A stretch of 64,000 bases of DNA from Williamsia sterculiae (GCF_900156495.1 NZ_FTNT01000013.1:1-64000); one strand, 5' to 3'. Counted from the stretch's first letter, positions 48,201 through 57,211 are shown. The notes: generated from the sequence alone by a model not told the origin. Made by a program: numbers and translations.

Positions 48201-51200
48201 TTCACGATCCCCACGGGTTCGGCGGGCACCGGGCCGAAGTACCGCACGCGCTCCACCGCCGCGGGGATGTGCGCCACCGCGTGGCGGCGATCGGCGTCGG
48301 GATTCAGGGCGAGTGCCACCGCCGCACACTGCAGCACGGCATCGGTGAGGGCGGGATGCACCACGTGCGGCGATTTGGGTGTGGCGTCCGGGCCCGCGAT
48401 ACCGGCGGCGTCCAGCTGCGCCACACAGGTGTCCTCCGACACGCGCGCGGATCGGATGCGACGGAAGATCGGCCCGTAGTTCAGCCCCAACCCGTCCATG
48501 ACGGAATAGATGTCGTCGCCGCTGAACACCGTGTCCTCGGAGCGTGTCTCGGGGATCGTCACGGAGAACGTACCGGTGTCCATCTCCACGAGGTGACCGA
48601 ACGCGTGCTGCGTCCACAGGTTCCCACCGCCGCTGCGAGCGCGGACCGACAACCGCCGGGAGGCCGGCTCCACCGCAACGCGCATGGTGGGAACGTCGTG
48701 ATCACCCACCACGAGTGGTGCGACGAAGGCCAGTCCGTCCACTCCACACTGATCACGCTTGGAGCGTTGCCTGGCCGCGGACAGCGCGGCGTCGATGTAT
48801 CCGGCACCGGGCATCACCACGGCGCCGGCGATCTCGTGGTGACGCAGCCAGGGCAGGTTCGCCGGCGCGAGAGTCACGTCCCACTGGGATTCGGCGGAGT
48901 CGGTTCGGTCACCGAGCAGAGCGAACCGGTCGGAGTCGCCGTATCGGTTGACCAGCGTCTGAGGCTCCTCGTGCCACACCTCGGCGTCCGACCACGGGTA
49001 CCGAGGCAGCGGCATCCACGGAACATGCTGCCGTGCCAGCGCTTCGGCATCACCGGGTACGGCGGTGGCGCCCACCTCGTAGAGTCGCGCAACGGTGTCA
49101 CGCGCCGACTCGGCAGCATTCTTGTCCCGGTTCAGCGTGCTCACCACCGCACCGGTCACCTCGTGTCGCGCCAGCGCCTCACGCAGGTTTCCGCTCAGGA
49201 CCGGATGCGGCCCGACCTCGACGAAGACCCGGAACCGATCCCCGATGATCGCACCGATGGCATCGGCGAACCTGACGGTGTCCCGCACGTTGCGTTGCCA
49301 ATAGCCCGGATCGGCGAACTCGCGGCCGTCGATCCGGCCGCCGGTGACCGTGGAGTACAACGGAATACCGGCGGTGCGCGGCTCCATACCCGCCAACGCG
49401 GCGGCGAGGTCGTCGAGTATCGGATCCATCAGATGGCTGTGATAGGGCACCTCGACACGGAGTTGACGGGCGAACACACCGTTCCCGGTCAGCTCGACGC
49501 GGATCTTGTCGATTGCCGCGTCGGTCCCGGCCAGCGTGATCGATGCGGCACCGTTCACCGCCGCGATCGAGACCTCGCCGGGGAAGCGCGCACACTGCTT
49601 CTCGGCATCCTCAGGAGTCAACCCGACCGCGAGCATGCTTCCGGTACCCGCCGTGCGGGCCTGTTGCCGCGAGCGATGCAGGGCGACGAGACAAGCATCG
49701 CGCAGCGACAGAGCACCACTGACGTAGGCCGCGGAGACCTCACCGACGCTGTGACCGACGATGGCGGCCGGACGGATGCCGTGTGCCGCCAGATAGTCGG
49801 CGAACGCGACCTGTACCAGGAAGTTGGCAGGCTGGGCGATGTCGGTACGGGTGACCCGCGACGCGCTCTCCTCCCGTAGCAGTTCATCGATGATGGACCA
49901 TCCCGCGATGCGTCGGAACTCGTCGTCCACGGTCTGCGCGCCGTCCCGGAACGGTCCGGGAACGGTGAGCAGCGCACGACCCATGGCCCACCACTGCGGA
50001 CCCATCCCGCTGAAGACGAACGTGGGATCATGGATCCCCTCCACCAGGGTCCGTTCGCTGACCACGCCCCCGCCCGCGGCGAAGGACTCGAGGGATTCGA
50101 TCAGGTCGGCGTCGTCGTCGAAGGTGAAGGCCTTGCGCAGATGGTGATGGGCGCGACGTGCGGTGACCGCTTGGGCGAAACGCTCGGCACCGACACTCGT
50201 GGGCGACCGCAGCGCCGCACCATACGATCGGACGAGCTCGCGGAGCGAGTCCTCGCTGCGCGCGGACACCGGCATGATCTTGATACGTTCCGCAGGCGCG
50301 GGGGGTGCGGGTGTCGGCTCGGGTGCGCGTTCGATGAGAACGTGGGCGTTGGTGCCTCCGTACCCGAAACTGTTCACCGCGGCGTGACGTCCGTCGAGGT
50401 CTTCGAGCTCCAGGGGAATGTGCAGGCCCAGGTCGTCGAAAGCGATGTCGGGATTGGGGGTTTCCAGGTACGCCTGCGGTGCCACCCGCCCGGAACGCAC
50501 CGTACACACCGCCTTGATCAGACCGGCCACTCCCGCGGCGGCCTCGGTGTGCCCGAAATTGTTCTTGACCGATCCGACCCGTAGCCGGGACCGACGTCCC
50601 GTCGCCGTGCCATAGGCGCGGCCGAGTGCAGTCGCCTCCAACGGATCCCCGACACCGGTGCCGGTGCCGTGTGCTTCGACGTACCCGACCTCGGCAGGTG
50701 ATACCCCGCCCTGGGCACACACGGCTTCGGCCAGTGCCTGCTGTGAGTCCGGATTGGGCACCGGGATCGCGAGAGTTCGCCCGTCCTGGTTGATTCCGCT
50801 CCCTTTGATGACGGCGTACACACGATCACCGTCCCGGCGGGCGGCGTCGAGCGCCTTGAGCACCACGATGCCGGTGCCCTCCCCGCGACCGTATCCGTCG
50901 GCCGAGGCGTCGAAGGACTTGCAGCGCCCGTCTTTCGAGAGGAAGTGGCCCTTGCACATGGTGATGAACGTCTCGGGCTGGGAGAGCACGTTACATCCGC
51001 CCACGAGCGCGATGTCGCATTCGCCGTCGACGATGGAACGGACACCGAGGTGGGTGGTGACCAGCGAGGAGGAACACGCGGTGTCCACGGTCAGGCTGGG
51101 ACCGCGCAGGTCCAACGCATAAGCGATCCTGTTGGCCAGCAACGTCTGCGACGAGCTGAACGCGGAGAAGTTGTCGATGCGATCGATCGCGTGCGACGAC

Positions 51201-51598
51201 GCCTTGCTCACCGCGCTGTCGTTGGTGAACCCACCGATGAAAGTCCCCACCGTGTCACGCGACAGCGACCCGGTGACGCCTGCGTCCTCGAGAGCGTCCC
51301 AGGAGACCTGCAGCAACCGACGCTGCTGTGGGTCGAGTCCGGCCGCCTCCCGCCGGGAGATGCCGAAGAAGTCGGCGTCGAAACTGCTCAGGGGGTCCTC
51401 GACGAACGATGCGTGGCGAACGTACATGCGGCCCGGGGCGTCCGGGTCGGCGTCGTAGTAGCGGTCGACGTTCCATCGGGAATCGGGGATCTCGGTGACC
51501 GCGTCGCCCTTGTCGACCACGAAGTCCCAGAAGCTGTCCGGATCGACGATGCCTCCCGGAAAACGGCACCCGATTCCAATGATGGCGACATCAACCAT
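45227..51598 (-). CDS. Fully reducing single-module type I polyketide synthase (KS-AT-DH-ER-KR-ACP)
   Basis: A 2123-residue iterative-type synthase from ATG 51598 (AAGGAG 5 nt upstream; the frame extends to 51640). Domains and sites: KS DTACSSS (C175); AT GHSVGE (S617) with YHSH at the specificity loop; DH HEIAGAVVMP (H921) and HPALTDAVLQ (D1086); ER HGAAGGMGMAAVQ near 1567; KR GGYGAFG near 1770 with Y1916 in YASAN; ACP GIDSVMG (S2076). This is the Mas/Pks2/Pks5 architecture, which makes methyl-branched or saturated chains. No loading domain, FadD or Pap gene is nearby. It is coupled to a thioesterase and divergent from an MmpL exporter. Confidence 0.93.
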   Translation of the reverse strand: MVDVAIIGIGCRFPGGIVDPDSFWDFVVDKGDAVTEIPDSRWNVDRYYDADPDAPGRMYVRHASFVEDPLSSFDADFFGISRREAAGLDPQQRRLLQVSWDALEDAGVTGSLSRDTVGTFIGGFTNDSAVSKASSHAIDRIDNFSAFSSSQTLLANRIAYALDLRGPSLTVDTACSSSLVTTHLGVRSIVDGECDIALVGGCNVLSQPETFITMCKGHFLSKDGRCKSFDASADGYGRGEGTGIVVLKALDAARRDGDRVYAVIKGSGINQDGRTLAIPVPNPDSQQALAEAVCAQGGVSPAEVGYVEAHGTGTGVGDPLEATALGRAYGTATGRRSRLRVGSVKNNFGHTEAAAGVAGLIKAVCTVRSGRVAPQAYLETPNPDIAFDDLGLHIPLELEDLDGRHAAVNSFGYGGTNAHVLIERAPEPTPAPPAPAERIKIMPVSARSEDSLRELVRSYGAALRSPTSVGAERFAQAVTARRAHHHLRKAFTFDDDADLIESLESFAAGGGVVSERTLVEGIHDPTFVFSGMGPQWWAMGRALLTVPGPFRDGAQTVDDEFRRIAGWSIIDELLREESASRVTRTDIAQPANFLVQVAFADYLAAHGIRPAAIVGHSVGEVSAAYVSGALSLRDACLVALHRSRQQARTAGTGSMLAVGLTPEDAEKQCARFPGEVSIAAVNGAASITLAGTDAAIDKIRVELTGNGVFARQLRVEVPYHSHLMDPILDDLAAALAGMEPRTAGIPLYSTVTGGRIDGREFADPGYWQRNVRDTVRFADAIGAIIGDRFRVFVEVGPHPVLSGNLREALARHEVTGAVVSTLNRDKNAAESARDTVARLYEVGATAVPGDAEALARQHVPWMPLPRYPWSDAEVWHEEPQTLVNRYGDSDRFALLGDRTDSAESQWDVTLAPANLPWLRHHEIAGAVVMPGAGYIDAALSAARQRSKRDQCGVDGLAFVAPLVVGDHDVPTMRVAVEPASRRLSVRARSGGGNLWTQHAFGHLVEMDTGTFSVTIPETRSEDTVFSGDDIYSVMDGLGLNYGPIFRRIRSARVSEDTCVAQLDAAGIAGPDATPKSPHVVHPALTDAVLQCAAVALALNPDADRRHAVAHIPAAVERVRYFGPVPAEPVGIVKVVSLHPLRVDAFLTDDQGEVALALHGVELAPVGAAREPLEAMAPVFYERRWEDLPRLADEQASDAAAVNSPINAIVEIGGTEPDVVAVVSGVYPSALRMRVDGDAGDEQQLEQLRARLAARRSGDGHLRVAVVVGRGSSPTDVTYRLVSLARVVRRAVTDESVDDLVGQGVRVVVLTRRGIMGPGDTRVDLAHSAVVGARRTIANEDAPIQWSLVDTDETVARAVLSDELTRATTAEFDEVRLRGATRSAEQLVGSLPELTAPLREPVQLASPDDPYEVVLPRTRLFRDIALRACERHQPGPREVEVRIDTLGLNYKDAIKILGILNERHLDGTYFGTTPGMEAYGEVTRIGDEVTDIAVGDVIAVSVRGMMRRYATIDLDGGGAWASVSRSALDDSGASFDPLCIGSGLPFLTAFYAFRTLINLEAGESVLIHGAAGGMGMAAVQVAASMGATVYATASSAERRAAARELGASHTFDSRSSSFVDEILRQTDGKGVDVVYNSMPGEVIAQNFAVAAEFARVVEIGKADIYFGGSVDLRPFDKNLAFYSIDMDRLLKLRPKRFRGLMREAVEVLAQGTIKPLPYTRFPITDLTGAFESVLRGAHLGRIVVDLRSDAPEVLPQQPPSAPVHSDATYLVTGGYGAFGMATARALAQRGATRIVLVGRSGVTDDTVRNQVEAFAARGVEVLCERADISDPAAVGVLLDAIEEPARPLKGIFHTAGVINDQPLAEITQQGLETVMRPKLGGALALHDATVARNVSLDVFVLYSSISAITGTVPQTAYASANTALDAFAAWRRSQGLAAVSVNWGAMSGGGMAQNSEVVRKYLEYLGFGTIDLDDAVDFFFEASRFGFANPVIAEVNWSTWRTTNTSAALSRRFAQVADAPSESSQVAAARAAILNLPPDERVPAAVTMITEQLSEVLGVPPDKIDTRGPIADLGIDSVMGVELGTRIQKQLDVPVSMFQFTGDLTIDAIGARAVKMLTQDGNDE

Positions 51599-51742
51599 TC
51601 GTACTCCTTCGTCAAAGATATTTAACGTGGTGTGTATCAAGGCACAGACCGACTACCGGAAACGTCCGCGGTGTGAATTAAGTTACGGTTACTAGCAACT
51701 GGTCGTCAAGGCCACATCGGTGGGGCAGCGGAGGGTGTTGAC

Positions 51743-54700
51743 ATGGCGGCGCGCGCACGTTTGAGCAGTAAGAAGCGACTCGCACCCATGACGGCGATCC
51801 GTAGTCCGCTTGCTCGGTGTATGCGCGGGATCTCACGTCGGCCACTGCTCGTCATCGGCGTGTGGATCGTCGTGGCCGGGATTCTCAACATCGCCGTGCC
51901 GCAGATCCACACCGTGGCGGCGACCCGCTCGGCGGATTTCATACCACGTGACGCGCCCGCCGTGGAGGCGTTGCAGAACATGGGCGTGAAGTTCCAGGAG
52001 TCGACGTCGTCGGGCACTGCGTATGTCGTGTTACACGATCAGCGCGGTCTCGACGACGCCGATCATGCCTTCTACACGTCGCTCGTCGAGCGGCTGCGTC
52101 AGGACAGCTCCCACGTGCAGTCGGTGCAGGATCTGTGGAACGATAAGGCAGCGGCCGCCGCTGCACTCAGTCCCGATCGCACCACCGTCTACGCGCTCGT
52201 CCGCCTCACCGGCGACACCGGGACGTCCGCCTCGGTCAAGTCCGTCGCCGCGGTACGCGACATCGCGAACGGCGGCAGCCGACCTGCGGGTCTGTCCGTG
52301 GCGACCACCGGTCCGGCGGCCACGGTCTCCGACGAGTTCGCGGGGATCGAGAAGTCGCTGCCCGCGGTCACCGCTCTGACCGTGGTCTGCATCCTGGTGG
52401 TGTTGTTGCTGGTCTATCGATCGCTGGCCGCGGTGGTGATACCGCTCGCGACCATCGGTATCGCCCTGGCCGCGGCCAACGGCGCGTGCGCCGCGCTCGG
52501 GGTGGCCGGTATGCCCCTGTCCATCTTCTCGGTGTCGCTGTTGTCGGCGATCGTGCTGGGCGCGGGTACCGACTACGCCATCTTCCTCGTCAGTCGCTAT
52601 CACGAGGCGCGTCGCACCGGGATGTCGACGGAGTCCGCGCTCGAACACGGCTACGCGCGGATCGCTCCGGTGATCCTGGCCTCCGGCCTCGTGGTGGCAC
52701 TCACCAGCGCCGGGATGTCGGTGGCGAAGATCGGGTTGTTCCGCACGGTGGGCCTGCCCTGTGCGATCGGTGTGCTGATCACCCTGCTCGCCGCACTGAC
52801 GTTCACCCCGGCGTCGATGAAGGTGGCGGTCTGGCTGGGGATGTTGGAACCGCGTCGTACCGGCCGTCGCACCAGGTACTGGCGCTGGCTGGCCGTCACC
52901 ACCGTGCGTCATCCGCGCCGCGCGGCCGCGTTGTCGTTGGGACTGATGATCCTGCTCGCAGCGTCCATTCCGACCATCCATCTCAGCTATGACGAACGCA
53001 AGGCCCAGGATGCTGATTCGGAGAGCAATCGGGGTTACCAGCTGGTATCACAACACTTCCGGGGCAACACCCTGCTTCCGCAATATGTGACCATCTCCTC
53101 CGACCGCGATCTACGGACCACCGGCGCGTTCGCCGCCATGGAGAAGGTTGCGCAGTCCATCTCTGTTCTTCCTGATGTTGTTTCTGTACAAGCTATTTCA
53201 CGACCGTTCGGTACGACGATCCCGGAGAGCTCGTTGGGCTATCAGGCCGGCGTGGTGGCCGACGGGCTGTCCGGGGGCGTGCGCGAGATAGCCGCCGCGC
53301 AACCGCAGCTGAACCGTCTCGACGACGGTGGTTCGCAGGTCGCCAACGGTGCCGGTGCGTTGTCGTCGGGCCTGCAACGGCTGGACGACGGAACCGGTCA
53401 GGCACGCAACGGTTCCCAGCAGCTCGTCGACGGCAACCAGCGACTCGCCGACGGACTGTCCGCAGCACGGGACGGTAGCTCGCGGATCCGCGACGGGGCG
53501 TCGCAACTGGCGGACGGGTCCAAGGAGCTGTCGGACCGGGTCGCCAGCGCCACCGACTTCCTCACCGGTCCCGCCGCTCAACTCGCCGCGCTGCGTGCGC
53601 AGGTCGCCGCCAACCCGGATTGCGCCCGACAGCCGATATGCGCGACCGCCCGCACCCTGCTCGCGGCCCTCGACGCCACCGGTGCGCCCAGCCTGCTCGA
53701 TCAGGTCACCCAGCTGCGTCAGGGCACCCAGCGGCTCGCCGACGGCAACGCCGAGTTGCTCGACGGTGCGACACAGCTGGACAACGGTCTCGATGCAGCC
53801 TCGGCGGGCTCGCAGGCCCTGCTCGCCGGTCAGCGTCAACTCGACGACGGATTGGGGCAGCTGAAAGACGGGACCGGTCTCGCCCTGCAGGGTGGTCAGC
53901 GGCTCGCCGACGGCACTCAACAGCTCGACGGTGGTGTCCACCTGGCGACCTCGCAGATCATCCGCATCCGCGATGGTCTCAAGACGGCCGCGGATTACCT
54001 GGCCGAGCTGCGCGCGAACACCCAAGCCGGCGCGAACGGTGGCTTCTACATACCGCAGTTCGCCATGTCACGTCCGGACCTGCAGACCGCGATCAAGCTG
54101 TTCATCTCACCCGACGGCCGGATGGCCCGCCTCATCGTGACCGACACCGGAGATCCCTTCAGCACCGACGCCATGCGGCGTAGCCAGGTGGTCTTGGACA
54201 CCGCTCGACGTGCCCTCGGACAGACCGAATTGCGTAATTCCACCGTCGACGTCACCGGACTCACACCTGTCTACCGCGACCTGCGGGACATGTCGCTGAA
54301 GGATTTCACCGACATCATCATCGTCGCGTGCATCCTGTCTTTCCTGATCATCGCTCTGCTTGTTCGGAGCCTGGTCATACCCGTCTACATCGTGGGTTCG
54401 GCCATCGTGTCGTTCTTGGCCGCGTTGGGTCTGAGCGTGTTGATCTGGCAACACATCCTGCACCAGCCCCTGCATTGGGCGGTGCCGCCGCTGGCGTTCA
54501 TCATCCTCGTGGCGGTGGGATCCGATTACAACGTCCTGCTGATGTCACGAGTCAGAGACGAGGCCCGGGACTCGCCCGGAGGCCTCCGCGGTTCACCCGA
54601 TCTCGCCATCGTCAGAGCGGTCACGAGTACCGGTGGCGTCATCACCACGGCGGGCGCGGTGTTCGCGATCGCCATGCTGGCGCTGACCGCCGCGGCGACC

Positions 54701-54898
54701 GGCAACACCGCGCAGGTGGGCTTCACCATCGGTATCGGACTGTTGCTGGACACCCTCATCGTCCGGACCGTCACGGTTCCCGCAGTGGCCGCGATGGTCG
54801 GGCGACGGAACTGGTGGTGGCCGTTCACCCGGCGGGCGGTCCCGGACGGGGGACCCCCCGCATCGGAACAGCCGCCGGGCGCACCGGACCGGACCTGA
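51743..54898 (+). CDS. MmpL-family RND lipid transporter with long heptad-repeat periplasmic domain
   Basis: A 1051-residue RND transporter. ATG 51743 has GGAGGG 7 nt upstream. The two proton-relay motifs are D277-Y278 (AGTDYAIFLVSRYHEARR) and D928-Y929 (VGSDYNVLLMSRVRDEAR), in TM4 and TM10. Between the first and second membrane bundles, residues about 510-760 hold many LxDGxxQLxxG heptad repeats predicted to form a long coiled hairpin, with one cysteine pair (DCARQPICA). MmpL proteins move mycolate or polyketide glycolipids across the membrane. The gene is divergent from the PKS, 144 nt apart, making the PKS product its likely cargo. No strong -35/-10 pair was found in the shared AT-richer gap. 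Confidence 0.9.
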   Translation: MAARARLSSKKRLAPMTAIRSPLARCMRGISRRPLLVIGVWIVVAGILNIAVPQIHTVAATRSADFIPRDAPAVEALQNMGVKFQESTSSGTAYVVLHDQRGLDDADHAFYTSLVERLRQDSSHVQSVQDLWNDKAAAAAALSPDRTTVYALVRLTGDTGTSASVKSVAAVRDIANGGSRPAGLSVATTGPAATVSDEFAGIEKSLPAVTALTVVCILVVLLLVYRSLAAVVIPLATIGIALAAANGACAALGVAGMPLSIFSVSLLSAIVLGAGTDYAIFLVSRYHEARRTGMSTESALEHGYARIAPVILASGLVVALTSAGMSVAKIGLFRTVGLPCAIGVLITLLAALTFTPASMKVAVWLGMLEPRRTGRRTRYWRWLAVTTVRHPRRAAALSLGLMILLAASIPTIHLSYDERKAQDADSESNRGYQLVSQHFRGNTLLPQYVTISSDRDLRTTGAFAAMEKVAQSISVLPDVVSVQAISRPFGTTIPESSLGYQAGVVADGLSGGVREIAAAQPQLNRLDDGGSQVANGAGALSSGLQRLDDGTGQARNGSQQLVDGNQRLADGLSAARDGSSRIRDGASQLADGSKELSDRVASATDFLTGPAAQLAALRAQVAANPDCARQPICATARTLLAALDATGAPSLLDQVTQLRQGTQRLADGNAELLDGATQLDNGLDAASAGSQALLAGQRQLDDGLGQLKDGTGLALQGGQRLADGTQQLDGGVHLATSQIIRIRDGLKTAADYLAELRANTQAGANGGFYIPQFAMSRPDLQTAIKLFISPDGRMARLIVTDTGDPFSTDAMRRSQVVLDTARRALGQTELRNSTVDVTGLTPVYRDLRDMSLKDFTDIIIVACILSFLIIALLVRSLVIPVYIVGSAIVSFLAALGLSVLIWQHILHQPLHWAVPPLAFIILVAVGSDYNVLLMSRVRDEARDSPGGLRGSPDLAIVRAVTSTGGVITTAGAVFAIAMLALTAAATGNTAQVGFTIGIGLLLDTLIVRTVTVPAVAAMVGRRNWWWPFTRRAVPDGGPPASEQPPGAPDRT

Positions 54899-54948
54899 TC
54901 TCGCTCGGCACGCACCACCCGCGGCGGTGATGCGGTCGACTCGGCCGA

Positions 54949-55158
54949 TCAGTCGTCGAGGCGGAACCCGATCTTCACGGTCACCTGGAAGTGTGCGACC
55001 GCCCCGTTCTCCACATGGCCGCGCGTCTCGGTCACCTCGAACCAATCGATGCCGTTCACCGTCTGTGCGGCGCGTTCGATGGCGGTCCTGATCGCCGCGT
55101 CGGTGCTCTCGGTGGACGTACCCACCACCTCGGTCACGCGGTACACGTTGTCGCTCAC
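54949..55158 (-). CDS. Dodecin-family flavin-binding protein
   Basis: A 69-residue protein from GTG 55158, preceded by GAGGAGGACC; the frame runs to 55221 but the dodecin fold starts here. It matches the family in length and in VYRVTEVVGTSTEST, AIERAAQTVNGIDWFEVTE (W39 stacks on the flavin) and HFQVTVKIGFRL (Q58 contacts the isoalloxazine). Dodecins form dodecameric shells that store or buffer flavin or CoA in the cytoplasm. It ends about 50 nt from the mmpL stop, converging with it. No operon partner is visible. Confidence 0.9.
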   Translation of the reverse strand: MSDNVYRVTEVVGTSTESTDAAIRTAIERAAQTVNGIDWFEVTETRGHVENGAVAHFQVTVKIGFRLDD

Positions 55159-55284
55159 GGTGGTCCTCCTCGGTTGCGCAGTCGCCGGAGTGGCGTGGAT
55201 CGCTGCTGGTTGGGATTGCACCCCGACCGCGTGCGGAGGTCAAGACAATCGACTGCGGAGAATCAAAGTCGACGCCCAGCGTTG

Positions 55285-55413
55285 AGTTCACGCGGCGACG
55301 GCCTGACCGTGCACAACGACGACGTCATAGACCTGGGAGATTTTCCGCCGATGTTCTACTTCGACGATCCCGACGGCAACGGACTGGTGTTCATCGAGGA
55401 CCGGCAGGCCTGA
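55285..55413 (+). pseudogene. C-terminal remnant of a glyoxalase/VOC-family gene
   Basis: The short frame ends GDFPPMFYFDDPDGNGLVFIED followed by RQA and a TGA. This is the terminal strand pair of actinobacterial VOC proteins (a D-P-D-G-N-x-(L/I/V)-x-x-(V/I)-E type ending). The rest of the fold, including the first metal-binding His, is absent: the upstream 130 nt belong to the dodecin promoter region. A GTG at 55309 could in theory start a 34-residue peptide. Best read as a decayed gene in the 312-nt gap between dodecin and serS. Confidence 0.5.
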
Positions 55414-55429
55414 CGACACTCGGCATGGG

Positions 55430-55467
55430 TTTCGGCCCGCTCGACGGGTATTTCGGCCCGCTCGACG
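55430..55467. repeat. Tandem TTTCGGCCCGCTCGACG repeats
   Basis: Two identical 17-bp copies occupy 55430-55446 and 55451-55467, just past the serS stop on the minus strand and after the VOC remnant. The same 17 bases occur at 26758-26774. They seem to be a dispersed intergenic element associated with gene ends. Confidence 0.55.
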
Positions 55468-55470
55468 TCG

Positions 55471-56733
55471 TCAGCGCGGGGTGAGGCGCTCGACCCCGAC
55501 GAAGGGTTGCAGAGCCTCGGGCAACAGGACGCTGCCGTCGGGCTGCTGGTGATTCTCCAGGATGGCGACCAACCAGCGGGTGGTGGCCAGGGTGCCGTTC
55601 AGGGTGGCCGCGATCTGCGGTTTGCCGTTCTCGTCGCGATAACGCACGGAGAGGCGCCGCGCCTGGAACGTGGTGCAGTTGGAGGTCGAGGTCAGCTCGC
55701 GGTACGCCTGCTGGGTGGGCACCCAGGCTTCACAGTCGAACTTGCGGGCCGCCGACGAACCGAGATCGCCGCCCGCGGTGTCGATCACCCGGTAGGGCAC
55801 ATCGACGGCGGCGAGCATGTCCTTCTCCCAGCCCAGCAGTCGCTGGTGCTCGGCGTCGGCCTCGTCGGGACGGCAGTAGACAAACGCCTCCACCTTGTCG
55901 AACTGGTGCACCCGGATGATGCCGCGGGTGTCCTTGCCGTAGCTACCCGCCTCGCGGCGGAAACAGCTCGACCAGCCCGCGTACCGCATCGGTCCCGCGG
56001 ACAGGTCGACGATCTCGTTCATGTGGTAGCCGGCGAGCGGAACCTCCGAGGTGCCGACCAGGTACAGGTCGTCCTCCTCGAGATGATAGATCTCGTCGGC
56101 GTGCGCACCGAGGAATCCGGTGCCCGCCATGACCTCCGGCCGCACCAGCACCGGCGGGATCATCATGGTGAAACCGTTGGCCAGCGCCTTCTGGGTCGCC
56201 AGTTGCAACAGCCCGAGCTGCAACAACGCGCCGTAACCGGTGAGGAAGTAGAACCGCGACCCCGAGACCTTGGCACCACGTTCCATGTCGATCAACCCCA
56301 GGGACTCGCCGAGTTCCAGATGGTCCTTGGCGTCGGGGATGTCGGTGGGCTCACCGACGTGTTCGAGGACCACGTAGTCGTCCTCGCCACCGGCGGGCGC
56401 ACCCGCCTGCACCAGGTTGCTGATGGCCCGGTGCGCCGCGCCCATGACCTCGTCGGCCGACGACTGACGTGCCACCGCGGACTTGACCCGTTCGGCGAGA
56501 TCCTTGCCCTCGGCCAGCAGGGCCTCGCGCTCGTCGCCGGACGCCTTGCCGACCTTCTTGCCCAGTGCCTTCTGCTCACCGCGCAGTGCGTCCGCCTCGG
56601 CGATGGCCGAACGGCGTTCGGTGTCGGCGTCGAGCAACCGATCGACGAGAGCCGGGTCCTCACCGCGGGTGCGCTGTGAGGCGCGGACCAGGTCGGGATC
56701 CTCGCGCACGATCTTCAGGTCAATCACCTGCAA
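55471..56733 (-). CDS. serS: Seryl-tRNA synthetase
   Basis: A 420-residue class II synthetase charging tRNA-Ser and tRNA-Sec-type acceptors with serine. An N-terminal antiparallel coiled-coil arm (about residues 30-105) is followed by the catalytic core: motif 1 region [26 protein letters not shown] (listed in outline), motif 2 [18 protein letters not shown] and motif 3 [23 protein letters not shown] 56733 gives the usual length. In mycobacteria serS (Rv3834c) begins the same block of genes as here, with Rv3835-Rv3838c following. Confidence 0.97.
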   Translation of the reverse strand: MQVIDLKIVREDPDLVRASQRTRGEDPALVDRLLDADTERRSAIAEADALRGEQKALGKKVGKASGDEREALLAEGKDLAERVKSAVARQSSADEVMGAAHRAISNLVQAGAPAGGEDDYVVLEHVGEPTDIPDAKDHLELGESLGLIDMERGAKVSGSRFYFLTGYGALLQLGLLQLATQKALANGFTMMIPPVLVRPEVMAGTGFLGAHADEIYHLEEDDLYLVGTSEVPLAGYHMNEIVDLSAGPMRYAGWSSCFRREAGSYGKDTRGIIRVHQFDKVEAFVYCRPDEADAEHQRLLGWEKDMLAAVDVPYRVIDTAGGDLGSSAARKFDCEAWVPTQQAYRELTSTSNCTTFQARRLSVRYRDENGKPQIAATLNGTLATTRWLVAILENHQQPDGSVLLPEALQPFVGVERLTPR

Positions 56734-56760
56734 AACCCTACCGACGCCGCCGCGCCACGG

Positions 56761-57204
56761 TCAGCTCCGGGTGAGGTGGACCAGTCGGTGCAACGCATAG
56801 CTCGCGAGCGGCACGTACGGGGCGACCACGGGCGCGGGAGCCTCGACGGTCACCCACGCCCGCGATCCCGGGTGGCCGTCGACGGAATCGACGCCGTGAC
56901 GCAACCGGATACCGAGTCTCCTGGTGACCAGCCACACCCGCCACTGCCAGGTGTGCCGGACGGCGTCGACCCGTTCGACCTCGAAGAACACCCGGACGGA
57001 CAACGGCCCGTACACACTGCCGCCCACACCGGGGGTGAGGGTGCGGTGCGGGTAGTCCACCCGGCGGATCTGCGGTGCCCACGTCGACCACGCCTGCGGG
57101 TGTACGTAGTTCCACCACACCTGCGCCACCGTGGCCGGACCGGTCGCACCGCAACCGAGTTCGCGCAGCGGCGTCGGCACCAGCGACCGGAGGCTCGGCG
57201 TCAT
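56761..57204 (-). CDS. SRPBCC/START-like hydrophobic-ligand protein
   Basis: A 147-residue protein from ATG 57204; the longer open frame overlaps the neighbouring gene and is not supported. Features fit a START/polyketide-cyclase fold: TVAQVWWNYVHPQAWSTWAPQI early, then alternating strands (VRVFFEVERVDAVRHTWQWRV) and a C-terminal long helix (YVPLASYALHRLVHLTR). Function is unknown; the fold binds lipid-like ligands. It lies 7 nt after the ankyrin gene and 27 nt before serS, all on the minus strand, so they may be co-transcribed. Confidence 0.7.
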   Translation of the reverse strand: MTPSLRSLVPTPLRELGCGATGPATVAQVWWNYVHPQAWSTWAPQIRRVDYPHRTLTPGVGGSVYGPLSVRVFFEVERVDAVRHTWQWRVWLVTRRLGIRLRHGVDSVDGHPGSRAWVTVEAPAPVVAPYVPLASYALHRLVHLTRS

Positions 57205-57211
57205 CGGGCGC

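Noticed and set aside
47210-49879. Plus-strand open frame of 889 codons opposite the PKS
   Set aside because: Antisense shadow of the AT-DH-ER region; rich in Arg/His/Gly and without any recognised motif.
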